A stretch of 11,071 bases of DNA from an uncultured Eggerthellaceae bacterium. GTDB lineage: Bacteria > Actinomycetota > Coriobacteriia > Coriobacteriales > Eggerthellaceae. Below are positions 10,958 through 11,071 of this stretch, in pieces; the first letter of the stretch is position 1; every line of letters begins with the position of its first letter. The stretch lies in NCBI GenBank assembly GCA_910588435.1, contig CAJUPL010000044.1, forward strand, positions 1 to 11,071. Direction: 5' to 3'. A model generated the notes under the pieces. That model had not been told where the DNA came from. It made no database searches and saw nothing but the letters and a program-made list of their open reading frames with translations. The position numbers and the translations under genes are program-made.

Positions 10958-11071
10958 ATTGGGGGGGCTCAGGATGTATTGGAGTGGTTTCACCCGGAAC
11001 GGGGCGCGTGAGCGCCCCAAGGCCGCTACATTCCGCATGAGCGTGAAAGCGAATGCGGGATGTTAAAGGCC
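10958..11071 (+). repeat. Structured repeat copy E, module 2 (cut by window end)
   Basis: Follows module 1 as in copies A, B1 and B2. GGGGCGC/GCGCCCC with a GTGA tetraloop (11001-11018) matches copy A, then AAGGCCGCTACA and the CATTCCGCAT/ATGCGGGATG arm match B1. The window stops inside the TTAAAGGCC joint, so the last hairpin is not seen. Confidence 0.8.

Overview
The window reads as chromosomal DNA from a moderately GC-rich strict anaerobe. A gut-type actinobacterium of the Coriobacteriia/Eggerthellales kind is the best guess, because oxalyl-CoA decarboxylase and a ferredoxin-dependent indolepyruvate oxidoreductase fit fermentation without oxygen. That placement is an inference from gene content only. 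No rRNA or tRNA gene, transposase or CRISPR array is visible.

Layout. 1-414: tail of a complex repeat, ending in the terminator of the next operon. 415-3408 (minus): oxalyl-CoA decarboxylase (oxc) followed by an AEC-family carrier, a likely oxalate-use operon; its partner formyl-CoA:oxalate CoA-transferase is not in the window. 3409-4250: two tandem copies of the repeat. 4251-8107 (minus): iorA-iorB, an indolepyruvate:ferredoxin oxidoreductase whose stop and start codons overlap. IorA carries an acidic C-terminal tail of about 370 residues. Inside iorA, at 6905-6920, is a perfect match to the bacterial ParB-binding site parS, which suggests that the window lies in the origin-proximal part of the chromosome. 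8108-8427: a partial repeat copy and a 29-bp tandem repeat. 8428-9312 (minus): a six-transmembrane voltage-gated-type potassium channel with an unusual selectivity filter. 9313-9922: a nested inverted repeat, another repeat copy, then a promoter and operator. 9923-10667 (plus): a ribbon-helix-helix antitoxin and PIN-domain toxin pair. 10668-11071: another repeat copy, cut by the window end.

The most unusual element is the intergenic repeat. Six copies (A, B1, B2, C, D, E), all on the plus strand, occupy every intergenic gap longer than 300 bases. A copy consists of module 1 (about 210-250 nt, a closing stem around a series of hairpins) followed by module 2 (about 120-230 nt, three further hairpins). 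Single-stranded joints are conserved between copies, while stems differ in sequence and still pair perfectly. Several loops are GNRA tetraloops only when read on the plus strand. This is the covariation signature of a structured RNA, or of a palindromic repeat under selection for folding. I cannot match it to a family I know. Module 2 also supplies what look like the intrinsic terminators of the minus-strand operons.
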